Source: Chionoecetes opilio
Taxonomy: Eukaryota; Arthropoda; Malacostraca; Decapoda; Majidae
Assembly (NCBI GenBank): GCA_016584305.1
Contig: JACEEZ010018908.1
Span: 653,434 to 717,433, forward strand
DNA length: 64,000 nucleotides
Reading direction: 5' to 3'
The notes under the pieces were generated by a model, which made no database searches, was not told where the DNA came from, and worked only from the letters and a program-made list of their open reading frames with translations. The translations under genes and the position numbers were made by a program. Of this stretch, positions 36,050 to 47,599 are shown one piece after another (the first letter of the stretch is position 1; the number at the start of each line of letters is the position of its first letter).

Positions 36050-36363
36050 TCAGTAAACATGTACCTGGACATGTCTGGAAAAAATTGATAGAGAAGATCT
36101 GTTTGTGTGGGACGATAGAAGTACAAGAGGTCATGAGAAGAAATTGAAAAGGACAACATGCAAGAGGGACAAAAAAATACAGCTTCCCGTATAGAAGCAT
36201 AGAAGCCTGGATAAACCTTGATTCAAAAGTGATTAATGCAAGAAGTATTCAGGACTTCAAAGGCAAGCTGGATAATAGTAGATTTGGAGACGGGGCAGTA
36301 CGAACATAGCTCTTTTCCTGTATGTTACAACTAGGTAAATACAACTAGGTAAATACACACACA
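36050..36363 (+). pseudogene. LINE ORF2 C-terminal fragment with 3' tail
   Basis: Codons for IDREDLFVWDDRSTRGHEKK, then KIQLPV and FKGKLDNSRFGD. Ends in repeated ACAACTAGGTAAATAC and (AC)n. Confidence 0.65.
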
Positions 36364-36429
36364 CTCAAATGGGACACAGTAAATGAGAAGTGAAATGATT
36401 ACCAAAGCATGTGAAGAGAAGGACTGTGG

Positions 36430-36860
36430 AGTAATAATTCAAGGCGACTTATCACTAGAAAAAACATATTAATACAGTATTTGGTGCAACACACAAACTC
36501 TTAATGAACACTAGAGCAGCCTTTGTCAATATGTGCGAGGACAAGCTAAGAGAGTTGACTGTGATGGTGTTTTGTCCTAGATTAGAGAACGTCAGGGTAG
36601 TTTGGTTTCTGCACAAGAAAAAAAATATATAGAAGATTATAAGAATGTTAAAAGAAGCCACAAAGATTGTTCCCATAAGACTGATCCGACCTAGAGTATA
36701 AGGATTGATGGGAGAAATTGGCTTTGTCATCTTTGGAGGAAAGAAGAGAAAGAGAAGATTTGATTGTGGTGTATAGAGCTTTGTCAGGATTTGAAATAAT
36801 TGACAAAGAGGACCTGTATGTGAGGGACGTAGGATCCACGAGGCGCCATGGAGAGTAGCT
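36430..36860 (+). pseudogene. LINE ORF2 fragment
   Basis: Broken frame with NTRAAFVNMCEDKLRELTVM and IIDKEDLYVRD, a related LINE to the preceding copy. Confidence 0.55.
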
Positions 36861-36889
36861 GAAGATGGCAAGATGCATGGAGGACAATT

Positions 36890-37055
36890 GAGGCACTTAT
36901 TTCAGAAAGTTGATAAGCGCCATCAATAAAAAAACTATGGCTTCAAAATGTTTCAATGTTCAAAATGTCGTATCTTTTGAACATTGAAACATTTTGAAGC
37001 CATTTTCTTAGTTTTTTATTGATGGCGCTTATCGACTTTCTGAAATAAGCACCTC
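36890..37055. mobile_element. Hairpin MITE (GAGGCRC ends), copy 1
   Basis: Near-perfect foldback, GAGGCACTTATTTCAGAAAG with complement. The loop is short, around GTCGTATCTTTTGAAC. Confidence 0.85.
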
Positions 37056-37230
37056 ATTTAAAAGTAAAGTTTTCTTTATCGTTATATGTATTGATATGTG
37101 GAATAACAAGGACAATGACATAGTGAATATCTAAAGAGTATTCATGATTCTAAAGTTCAGATTGACCAATTGAGATATAGAGATGGAACACCACGAGTAC
37201 GTATAACTCATTTCTCATATATCACAACTA

Positions 37231-37441
37231 TAGTCTATTTTTTTTAACGAGGCAAAAATTCCATTCTATCTTAAGGACTCTCGCTTGAAATTATGCCTAT
37301 GTCTACCTGATAATATGATTAACTATGATAAAATACAGCTGAAATTTAGAAGAAGCGTAATATTTCCTTCTCCTGGCATCAAATATCAGTCAGTAAGCAG
37401 CAAGGGGGCAGGATTTTTTGCCTCGTTAAAAAAATAGACTA
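37231..37441 (+). mobile_element. TAGTCTATTTTTTTAACRAGG MITE copy 1
   Basis: Ends TAGTCTATTTTTTTTAACGA and complement; body has AGTCAGTAAGCAGCAAG. Confidence 0.8.
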
Positions 37442-38336
37442 CTAGGTAAATACGTACAACTACGTACGTCAATACACACACCTACACACCTACACACACA
37501 CACACCATGGTTTGAATCAGATCACACGACATTTGAACACATTCCATCAACAACACTTGTGGGAATGTCTTTTGAGCGTAATCGATGAGTGGAAGGAAGG
37601 AAGGAGGAGGTGTGTGTGAGAGAGGGGTGGGTGGACTGCGCCTCTCCCTTCCCTGGAGTCAAGAGACAGCCACCCTCCTGCACCCTCCTCACCTCAGCTG
37701 TCCTGCACATCCCAGCCCTACCTGGCACTGGGAGCTGAGCCTTAACTAACTGTCACTCTCATTGTTTATGTAGGAAAGATTGATCAGGTATGTAACAAAT
37801 GCCTGTATTCGTAGTCACATACCATCATTGTACGTAGTCATTGTTCACTTTTTGTCTTGTCCTAATTAAATCAATATGTCATGCCAGCTCTGTTGTGATT
37901 GCAATAGGAGTATTGTATGATTGCTCTAGTACTTTCCATGGCAGCTACAAGATCAAGTGAATAATTTTGACTGAGTAGAAATGGAACAAAATCATAGCAA
38001 TTACCACAAGCAATCATGGTATGTGACTACGAATATGAGCAAAAGAGCCAGGGAAGTTATAGTTAAAGTATACATATCTCAAAATCTACTTCACAGTAAT
38101 ATCTAAAAACTTGAGATAATATTTTAAATGATATGATGACGAACATTTTTTGTGATTTTTTTCTTAGATCTATAATTCTATAAGTTTTAAAATCTTACAT
38201 CACTCTGAAGTTTATCATGTATGTACTCTTTTAGAAACACGAAGAGGAAGCCCGTGAGTGTTAGAAAAAAAGGGCTTTAAGATCTGATGAACAAAGTGCT
38301 TCAATTGGTCCAGAAAAAGTGTGAAAAAGAGGGAAG
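37442..38336 (+). other. Region upstream of gene B
   Basis: No coding exon. Contains (AC)n near 37.5 kb and GAAGGAAGGAAGG. No TATA box in a convincing position before the gene B ATG; the promoter may be anywhere here. Confidence 0.35.
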
Positions 38337-41300
38337 ATGAGGTGGCCGGTTGTGTTACTATTGGGAGCGGCTTACTGCATTTGCCAAGTAAGTAAAGGTC
38401 ATCTTAACCCCTTGAGAACCCAGAGCGTAATTTCCATTGTAATTTGGGTTCGATTAGACAATTTTTAGTGAATATAAGCAATATTTTATAGATATGTCAT
38501 GTTTAGTATCCTTGTCGACTAACTCATTTCGTATATTCAGTTACTTTTTGTGATTTTATGGCTCGACAACATACACTTTTTTATAGCCATAGAAAGATCT
38601 GGGCGCAAAGAGGTTAATCTGTGAGGATGTATAAAGGATGTAAATATTCAAATCATAGAATGTCTTGCAAATACGTAGATAGATGTACAAAATGCAGTTC
38701 AAACCCTAGAAGCAACTCATTGTGTCACATGCTCATCACTTCATTCCATTCTGTCACACCAAGTTATGTATTTTTTTAGACCTTTGAATCTTTTGTTAAT
38801 TACTGATTAGAGTAAATTTCTGGTCCATGAGTAATTTTTGGTATACAGGTTGAAGTTCCCAAACTCGGCAACCTCGGGACCAGCGCCGAGCCGAGTAATG
38901 GAATTTTCCGACTTTTAGAACGTAGATATATTAAGGGGAAAAAAAGCATGAAAATCACATGAAAAAAATTCCTGGACGTTTGGGAGCCATAATACCAATA
39001 ACAGACCTGTAGAAGTACACAAAATAACAGTGTACACAACTCTACAGTCACAACACCACTGAACAATAACAACAAACAAATCAGCGGGAGAAACCAAGCG
39101 GCCTAGTGTGGTGGCACCTAACGGCCGACCCGGCAACTACGCGCCGGGTTTTGGGTGTTCTGCCGTGTTTTGGAAAATCCGGAACCATAGCCGAGTTTTG
39201 GGTGTTGCCGAGTCTTGGGATGCCGAGTTTGGGAACTTCAACCTGTATTATGTAATTTCTTTTTATGCATTTTTGTGGACAATAAAATATCTATCTATCT
39301 ATCTATCTATATTCAATGATATCTCAGGTGCTGGCAAATGTTCCACCTAAAGAAGATCTGTGTGGCATGATTGTTGATAGGAAGGTGGAGAAGAGGTGTC
39401 TGCAGTGCTTCAGCTGGGCAGGACACATCAGCCAGGTGAGCACTTGCCGTACAATGAATAATCACACAATCTGGTTTAACCCCTTGAGACCCAGAACGTA
39501 ATTTCCATTGTAATTTGGGTACCATTAGACGATTTCAATTAATATAAGCAATATTTTATAGATATGACCTGTTTAGTATCCTTGTCCACTAACTAATTTG
39601 GTATATTTACGGTAGTTACTTTTCGCAATTTTACGGCTAACAACAGACAATTTTATGTAGCAAAGGAAAGATCTGGGCGTGAAGGGGTTATATAGGTGAA
39701 AGATTTCTTATTTGAATTTTTCACCCTCAGCACCCAGAGAAAGTCAGGAAATGTACAGCCACTCACCTCCCTCCTGACCTTGCTGAGTGCAGCGTCCCAC
39801 ATGTTGGGAAATCAGGTGAGTCAGACAGGTAGATGCAACTTCTGTCCTTGTTCTAGTCTTATGTCCTACTTCATCTCTATCTTTACCGTAAATAACACTA
39901 TAGTCGCCACTGCACTTATGTCGCCAGGTGCCATATATTACAAATTCTAGTATCACTATAGACTTGTATGTGCCACTGAAGAGGCATGCACAGTAGTTTA
40001 TATTATGTACCTATCTACAGTGGCACATACAAGTCTGTAGTGATGCTAAAATTTGTAATATTCGCCTGTAAAATTGCCTGGCGACATTAGTGCAGTGGCG
40101 ACTATAGTGTTATTGACGGTGTTCCTATTACTGTAACATCAAGGCTGTGGAGTAAGTACATAGAACTTTCGACTCTGACTCCGACTCCACAACTCTGACT
40201 CCACAACTCCGACTCTACAACTCTGACTCCACAACTCCGACTCTACAACTCTGACTCCACAACTCTGACTCTACAACTCTGACTCCACAACTCTGACTCT
40301 ACAACTCTGACTCTACAACTCTGACTCCACAACTCTGACTCTACAACTCTGACTCCACAACTCCGACTCTACAACTCTGACTCCACAACTCTGACTCTAC
40401 AACTCTAACTCCACAACTCTGACTCCACAGCCCTAATTTATATACTGAGTTGACTACAAGAGATATAATGCACCTGATAGAGATAATAACCTGACAGGAA
40501 AAGTAAAAAAAGTTCTGAAACTCAGGCCAGTGTTAATTGTTTTGATTATATTGATCATGTACCACCTTGTAGGAAACATTATGTAACTCTTAACCCCTTG
40601 AGACCCAGAACGTAATTTTCATAGTAATTTGGGTACCATTAGACGATTTACAGTGAGTATAAGCAATGTTTTATATATATGACCTGTTTAGTACCCTTGT
40701 CCACTAACTAATTTGGTATATTCAGTTACTTTTTGTAATTTTGTGGCTCGACAACAGACAATTTTTTATAGCAAAGGAAAGTTCTGGGCGTGAAGGGGTT
40801 AATATATATTTTTTGCTACAGTCCGGATTCACCAGGGAGGAGGAGACTATCACAGTAACCATACCAATGCAAACTACCTTCCCTCCTGCCTTCAAAGAAG
40901 ACTCCGTGGCCTGAAAGACTATCAGCAGGTAGCTTATTTTATGTTCTACAAACACTATCAGTGATTACTTATATTTGCATTTATTTTTATACAAAATATT
41001 AATATTTTTTTTTTATGGAATGCCATTGTTTGCATTGATAAATAACTCTGGAGAGTTCACAAATTCACACAAAAATCATAATGCTTAGTTTCAGTGTCAA
41101 ACAATATGATGAGCCAAACGAAACACAATGAATCAGAAGAATTTTGGTCTGGTCTGATTCTGGATAAAGTTTCAAAGTACAGAAAACAAAAAAATTCATT
41201 AAACACAAAGTTTATTTTGACCACTATGATCAAATCTTTTGAAAATCATGAAAGAAATCACTCCACGACTCTCAGGGTTATTGCATCTCATTTTAACCCC

Positions 41301-44300
41301 TTGAGACCCAGAACGTAATTTTCATTGTAATTTAAGTACCAATAGACCATTTTAATGAATATAACCAATGTCTTATAGATATGACCTGTTTAGTATCCTA
41401 CCACTAACTACATAATTTGGTATATTTAGTTACTTTTCGTAATTTTATGGCTAACAACAGACGATTTTATATAGCAAAGGAAAGATCTGGGCGTGAAGGG
41501 GCTAAAGACATTTTTCTGCAAAGTCTACAAATGATATAAAGCATTGCAGATACCCATTGTAGGCCCACCCTAACCCATACTCTCCCCGTCATCTCTCAGA
41601 GGGAGGAAAAGTTTGTCAGTCAGGCCAGTCAAGGGTTGAAGTATATCATGAAGTCAACGCTGGTCGACCATGGAGCGCCCACCATTCTCAGCGTCCAAGC
41701 CATGGCCTCCATCCTGCAGCTGCCGGGCATCAAGGTGAGACACAGGACAGGGCTGGATGCAAAACAGTAAAATGTAGTCAATTTTATTTTTGCAAGGTGA
41801 AAAATCGTGACCCTTTGCTGCTTACTGACTGATATTTGATGCCAGGAGAAGGGAATACTACAGTTCTAAGTGGATAAAGGGATTTAATAAAGGAGAGGTA
41901 GGAAAAGTTCTTACGGCTATTAACCAGGGTAGAACAAGAAGTAACGTATTCAAGCTGGAAAAGCGTAGATTTAAAAAAGAAATAGAGAAAAACTGGTTCA
42001 CAAATAGGGTGGTAAATGATTGGAATGGACTCAGTAGACAGGTAGTTAGTGCGGAGTCATTAGAGAGCTTTAAAGGGAGGCTAGATAAATTCATGGATGG
42101 GGATGAAAAGTGGATGTAGGTAGTGTTAGGTAACAGGAATTACCACGTGTAGGTCTCATGGCCTCTTGCAGCTTCCTTATTTTCTTATGTTCTTATGGAT
42201 GCAAAACAGTAAAATGTAGAGGCAATTTTATTTTTACGAGGTGAAAAATCGTGACCCTTTGCTGCTTACTGACTGATATTTGCTGCCAGGAGAAGGGAAT
42301 ACTACGGTTCTTCTAAATTTCAGTTGTATTTTTATCATAGTTAACCATATTATTAGGTAAACATAGGCATAACTTTCAGCATGAGACCTTAAGATAGAAT
42401 GGAATTTTTGCCTCGTTAAAAAAAAAAACTATAATTCAAATATTAAACTAACAGAGGATCATAATTGAACATAATTCAAGATAAATAAAAAAAGAGTCAA
42501 GCTTACAAGAAAATAACATGATAGAAACATAATTAACAAGAGGTAAGTAAGGTTATGGTAGCAATAAATAAGCTACTCTTCTGAAACTTCTTTACATCAC
42601 TCAACATTCTATCTTGACAGCATCTAGCACGAGAGTCTGTCTCCGCCTGCCGGGACAAGTACATCAGTGAGAGACACTGGAAGAATGACATGCGGGAGGA
42701 GACAGAGGAGCAGGAATTGGAGGACTTGATGGAGGTGATGAAACAGACTTGACGATGAGATGGAAGATAATGATGGATGGAATGATGAGATGGAAGAAGA
42801 CAATGAATTAATGAAGGTAATGACAGTCCAGCAAACCATCTCTTTCTCGTCACACATCAATCATCCTGGAGTCAAAGCATGCCAATTTGAGATACTACCT
42901 GAAATCCTAGCTGCCTCTCTAACACAATTCTTATTCTTTCCAGATGCTTAATCAATTAATCCCTAGCTATCACATAACTTTCTCACTACACTAGTCAATG
43001 AGACTGGTCTGTAATTCAACAGATCCTCTTTATTCCCCCCTTTATGTTTGGGAACAATAATGACTTTTTCCACTTCTGAGGTACTTTGCTTTCTCTCAAG
43101 AGCATTAATTTAGGCCGTTCACTTTACTCATCTTTTTATTTTTTATTTTTTTCTATAACATTTGGGCCTATAGTGCCTGTAGGCAGTGACCTCCAGGGCT
43201 GGGATGGTAGGCCCTGGAGGTTCACTTGAGGGCTGTGATGGTAGGCCCTGGAGGTTCACTTGAGGGCTGTGATGGTTGGCCCTCGCCCGTGGTGGCGCAG
43301 GCAGGATTTTTATAGTGACTCCTGTGATTAGAGGCTCATGCCGCCCCCTGTATCCTCCGATACACTCGCTGTTGAAGGTAGAGTTAATGGGCAGTATGTG
43401 CGTGGGTGATCTTAGGCCACTCGACAGTTGCAGAAAAATTTAAAGTGGATTTTGGCCCTCATCGGGGATCGAACTCGGGTCACCAAGCACGCCACTCGGA
43501 GACGGTAACCACTCTACTACCGCCTCCTCAAACAGTGCTCCCTACATTCCTTCAAAATCCAGTCAAAGACTCGATCTGGACCTGGAGTCTTTTCTGTATC
43601 TCGTATTTCCAAAAGTTTCAGAATTTCTTGCATTTCTATCTCAACAACATCACTTATTCACATTAATATCACTTAGGACTGGGGACTGGGGCTCTTTTCA
43701 CACCTTCTCCCTGTATGTGTGTATACGTATCTCTATTTGTCTTTCTGTAAAAAAAAATCTTACAACCTTACTATAATTTGACTCATGTTAAAATTGTTCC
43801 ACTTCAAGAGATCCCTGAGAGCTGCTGGAAACCACCTTCCCTTTGGTGGCACAAACAGTTTTGCACGAAGAGTTATGCTGTACCAGTGCATCACCTCATC
43901 CCTGGTCAGTGCCCATAGCAATCAGGTTTAGATTTGATTGTATAACTATAGTCTATTTTTTTTAACAAGGCAAAAAAATCCTTCTATCTTAAAGTCTCAT
44001 GCTTAAAATTATGCCTATGTTTACCTGATAATATGGTTAACCATGATAAAATAAAGCTGAAATTAAGAAGAAGCGTAGTATTCCCTTCTTCTGGCATCAA
44101 ATATCAGTCAGTAAGCAGCAAGAGGTCAGGATTTTTTGCCTCGTAAAAAAAAAAAAAACTATACACATATATATATATTTTACACAGTAACTTAAAGGAC
44201 AGGAAGAGCCTACAGTATGCTGAGACATATTGTACTTGACTAAAATGTAAAAGAAACTTAAAGAAGCAGAGGCTAATTTAGTTTCCAATGGTAGTTGAAT

Positions 44301-45061
44301 GAACTCTAATAAATTAATATTTTTTGTGAAAGAATCATCAATCTATCTTATATATGGTACTCACACTTTGCATACTCTAGTTTTATAATACATCAAACAA
44401 TGTTGTGCCAAATGTAAATGTTTTAGTCTAAGACGATATCTATTATAAACTTCCTCATGTAGTGCCTCTGCTTGGTCTTGGTTCACTTATAATGATAATA
44501 ATAATAATGATAATAATAATAATAATTTTAATATCACCCGGAGGCATACAGGCATAAAAGCAACAACAACAAGACAAAGAGTAAACTTAAGTACTAGTGC
44601 AAAATATACATAATAAAGGCACATGGCATGAGTACATTGTGTTACCATTGTTTCTGTTTGTCCTCAGTTTGAGAGTGGGGCCGGAGCAATGCTTCTGGAG
44701 ACCGTGATGCACGATGACTTCTTTCTTCCTGTTCCTGAATGGGTGAGTTAGAGAGAGATCTGCGCTTTTCTGCCCTTATCATGGAAGGGGGGCTAATTGG
44801 ATGCATTGTATGTCAAAGAACAGTAAAGAAAACCTTAATTAAAAAATAATAATAATCAGGGAAACCAAATGAACATTCAAAACACTAGTTACAAAAGTCT
44901 GAACTACACGTTGCTGCCTAGTTAATAAATTTGTTCATATAATTAAACTGTTGTCTCAACCCCTTCCCGCTTTTTTTTTATTTATTTTTTTATTTTATTT
45001 TTTACAGTGGGTGAAGCCATTGCTGATGATTGCCAAAAGTGCTGCTTACCAAAACAAGTAA
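38337..45061 (+). CDS. Secreted-type protein, gene B (paralog of gene A, unrecognised family)
   Basis: Nine exons: 38337-38387 (ATG; leader MRWPVVLLLGAAYCICQ), 39328-39435 (DLCGMIVD, RCLQCF), 39731-39815 (two cysteines), 40822-40928 (contains an N-glycosylation sequon, NHT), 41600-41734 (45 residues), 42621-42734 (acidic C-terminal half), 43809-43904, 44668-44742 (ends LPVPEW) and 45008-45061 (ends AAYQNK, stop). All have AG acceptors and GT donors. Phases are 0 except exon 3/exon 4, where a codon is split, and the sum is 825 bases (274 residues). Signal-like leader, spaced cysteines and the sequon point to a secreted or lumenal glycoprotein. Function unknown; no catalytic motif seen. Exon 2 has the same C-x11-C-x2-C-F and the same distance to the exon end as gene A exon 2. 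The exons at 41600 and 42621 are the most acidic or helical. Introns hold TTAA MITEs, a CAGG-type MITE, a CCGTA-type MITE and a LINE tail. Confidence 0.7.
38404..38617 (-). mobile_element. TTAA MITE copy 12
   Basis: In gene B intron 1, 16 bases after the exon 1 donor. Confidence 0.8.
38846..39245. mobile_element. CAGGTTGAAGTTCCC MITE copy 3
   Basis: Same ends and TA flanks; in gene B intron 1, ending about 80 bases before exon 2. Confidence 0.82.
39476..39691 (-). mobile_element. TTAA MITE copy 13
   Basis: In gene B intron 2, 40 bases after the donor and ending 39 bases before exon 3, so it makes up most of this intron. Confidence 0.8.
39886..40119. mobile_element. CCGTA-type MITE copy 2, in gene B intron 3
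   Basis: Ends CCGTAAATAACACTATAGTC and complement, near-complete foldback; related to 31952-32612. Left flank TA, right flank TG. Confidence 0.75.
40150..40432. repeat. 14-bp tandem repeat (CTCTGACTCYACAA)
   Basis: About 20 units alternating C and T at one position. Confidence 0.92.
40590..40802 (-). mobile_element. TTAA MITE copy 14
   Basis: In gene B intron 3, ending 19 bases before the exon 4 acceptor. Confidence 0.8.
41293..41505 (-). mobile_element. TTAA MITE copy 15
   Basis: In gene B intron 4; right TTAA mutated to CTAA. Confidence 0.78.
41867..42194 (+). pseudogene. LINE reverse-transcriptase C-terminal tail, in gene B intron 5
   Basis: Same tail as at 18.7 kb (AAGTGGATAAAGGGATTTAA start, TTCTTATGTTCTTATG end), with about 110 bases of flanking sequence repeated on both sides. 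Confidence 0.75.
42216..42432 (-). mobile_element. TAGTCTATTTTTTTAACRAGG MITE copy 2
   Basis: Reverse copy in gene B intron 5. A partial copy of its first part also lies at 41779-41866, on the other side of the LINE tail. Confidence 0.75.
43155..43530 (-). mobile_element. tRNA-derived SINE, second copy, with internal duplication
   Basis: On the minus strand: box A GTAGAGTGGTTACCG and box B GAGTTCGATCCCCG, then the same body as the copy at 4.2 kb. A segment of about 48 bp (GATGGTAGGCCCTGGAGGTT) is duplicated in tandem near the tail. Confidence 0.68.
43949..44161 (+). mobile_element. TAGTCTATTTTTTTAACRAGG MITE copy 3
   Basis: In gene B intron 7, 45 bases after exon 7. Confidence 0.8.
44500..44615. 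repeat. Dispersed repeat after (AAT)n, copy 2
   Basis: Same sequence as at 7.9 kb, in gene B intron 7, 50 bases before exon 8. Confidence 0.6.
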
Positions 45062-45793
45062 CTCCATTGGAGGGAAGCTACTCCAAGGAGCTGTAGGGGT
45101 GAAAGGAGGACAAGATTATGAAAACAGCATTCAGTAATACCATGAAGTCTTAGGGTCAGCTTACAAGGCATAAGGAGGAAAATTCTTGGAAGATCACTTG
45201 AAGAAATCCTATTTATGAAAAAATGGACACAGCTAGAAATCTTGGCGTCCTGAACCTTAACTGCTGCAGTGTTCCTTATAAATTTGGCAACATTTTATGA
45301 TCACTGAAAAACAGTTCTCTCTAACTTGCTCAAGAAAAAAAAAATACTTTCTTAAAATAGTTCCATTCACTTGAGTCTTTCAGAATACAGATTTGGCAAA
45401 AGTAATTAAGTGATGCTAAACCCTTGACTCAAAATAATTGCCTTTATAGTAGCAAATAAAATACCTTTCTCTGGAAAATTACCTAACAAGTTCGAGAGTA
45501 AATATGAATGAGTGAACATCTAAACAGAAATTCCCTGAGATGTGTCTACCACAGCTAACAACTTTCATGTACAACTGCTGATTGACCACCAATACATAGA
45601 CGGTAATTAAAGGAAATAAAAACGTATACTTTTTTAAGGAAATAGGTAGACTTATGTTGGCAAATTTTATGGACTACCTTAGCTAGGCATTGAGCATGGC
45701 GAGACACGGGAAAGGCTTCGCAGATGTCTTGACAGTGGTGGTTGCTTTATTGATGACTGTCTAATTAAGTTTGATAATGCTGTAATTAAATTT
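45062..45793 (+). other. Probable 3'UTR and downstream region of gene B
   Basis: AT-rich, no ORF. AATAAA hexamers at about 45455 and 45615 are candidate poly(A) signals. Confidence 0.45.
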
Positions 45794-46004
45794 TTAACCT
45801 CTTTACTCCCAGATCTTTCCTTTGCTATATAAAATCGTCTGTTTTCAGCCATAAAATTACGAATAGTAACTTATTATACCAAATATGCTAGTGGACAAGG
45901 ATACTAAACAGGTCATGTCTATAAAATATCGCTTATATTCTTTAAAATCGTCTAATGGTACCTAAATTACAATGAAAATTACGTTCTGGGGCTCAAGGGA
46001 TTAA
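45794..46004 (+). mobile_element. TTAA MITE copy 16
   Basis: Downstream of gene B. Left end decayed to TTAACCTCTTTAC. Confidence 0.77.
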
Positions 46005-46626
46005 GGTTGCTTTTCACTCTAGTATCACAGTTTTGAGTGCAAATTTTCTTTCTTTTTTGTTAATCAATATGTGGTCACTCTAAAAGCTTTTGTTTTTCTG
46101 TTTTAAGATACACAATTAGATAGGGAAGAATTGGGAAGGAGTCTTGATTCAGGCGGCTCCTATGCCATGGTACAACTAGCATATGCCATAATCAGACACT
46201 GGAGTATTCATTTGATATTACCAACATGTTGTTTAGTCGTTGGTTCTTTTGAATTTATTTTTTCAATAATTTCATTCAATTTCTGTAAAAAAAAAAATTG
46301 GTGTACCTTTGAGACCCACCCTCTATTTTGGGTCCAGGAATGATTTACAAATAAGAAACCTCCAGCACCTCCTTTGGATACTTTACTGTTTGTATGTGTG
46401 AGTGAGTTATAATCTGTATTCCATCATTGAAGAAGTTGAGGCAACGGATAGAGATGCGTACTGTACTAGTTGGAAGCGTATCATCGGCCGTCTAACCTCA
46501 TCAAAATTATGGGAAAATCTGATGTCAAACAGAAAGAAGAAGAAAAAAATTCCAGTAAGTGCCTGGCAGGTGGAGTGATGAAAGTGTAATATGCTAGCAA
46601 AGTGGCTATTTGTACGCATATGATAT

Positions 46627-46796
46627 GAGGCGCCTATTTCAGAAAGTCGATAAGCACCATCAATAAAGATCTAAGAAAATGGCTTCAAAATGTTTCAATG
46701 TTCAAAATGTCATATCTTTTGAACATTGAAACATTTTGAAGTAATTTTCTTAGTTTTTATTGATGGCGCTTATTGACTTTCTGAAATAAGCGCCTC
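46627..46796. mobile_element. Hairpin MITE (GAGGCRC ends), copy 2
   Basis: Same family as 36890-37055; ends GAGGCGCCTATTTCAGAAAG, flanked by ATATG and CATAT. Confidence 0.85.
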
Positions 46797-47599
46797 ATAT
46801 GTATATTCATATGTAAACTAAGGTATGAAAGTACCCATAAATTAGCTTAGTACTTCTACATTAGCAGCCACAGTACTGTAAAGGGCTATCTCAGTAAATA
46901 CATTTCAATCATTAAAATGAAAATACTCCAAAACCAGATAGGCAATAACCATACCTCAGTGTTCTTAAGTGTTTATTTATCCATAAAATTCTTATCTCAT
47001 CGAAATCCACATATGATCAACAGAAGCATTGCAGATGGAAATATAATCATATAATCCTGGTAAATACTGGTTTAAAATCCCTAAAATCCTCACTCATATG
47101 AAGCAAAGATTTGACATAGATTTGTATCTCTCTTTATGTTGCACTTGAGCACTAGTATGCATCAAATTCTACGGCTTCAGTTTTGGCTTCATCCTCAGTG
47201 ATTTCTTGAGAAGAATTTGTCATATTAAAAAGATCAGATTAACGAAAAAATGTAAAAAAATTCCTCCTTACTTTGATATCACACAAAATTGAAATGCGAC
47301 GCTTCAGTGCAACCCACAAAGTAGCATGTCTCATACCACCACCATCAATGCAAACTTTAACATTAGATCCACAACCCCATCAAGGTTAACTGAATTTCTA
47401 TAATCCTTGGCGATTAACGGCGAAGCTCTGTAACCCCAATCAAGATTTTTTTTTTTTTACAAATTTCCCGCCTGTACAGTAGCTACTAGAAAATACATTG
47501 GTCAATATGAGGGTAATGTACTCAAGTAAATGCTAAAAGTGAAAGAAATAGAGCCATTCAAAGAAATTGTATCATTGGTCTGTTGGAAGTTGGAAGGCA
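46797..47599. other. Gene-free stretch
   Basis: AT-rich. On the minus strand codons for EITEDEAKTEAVEFDAY stop near 47150 could be the end of a decayed transposase, but no supporting exon was found. Confidence 0.3.
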
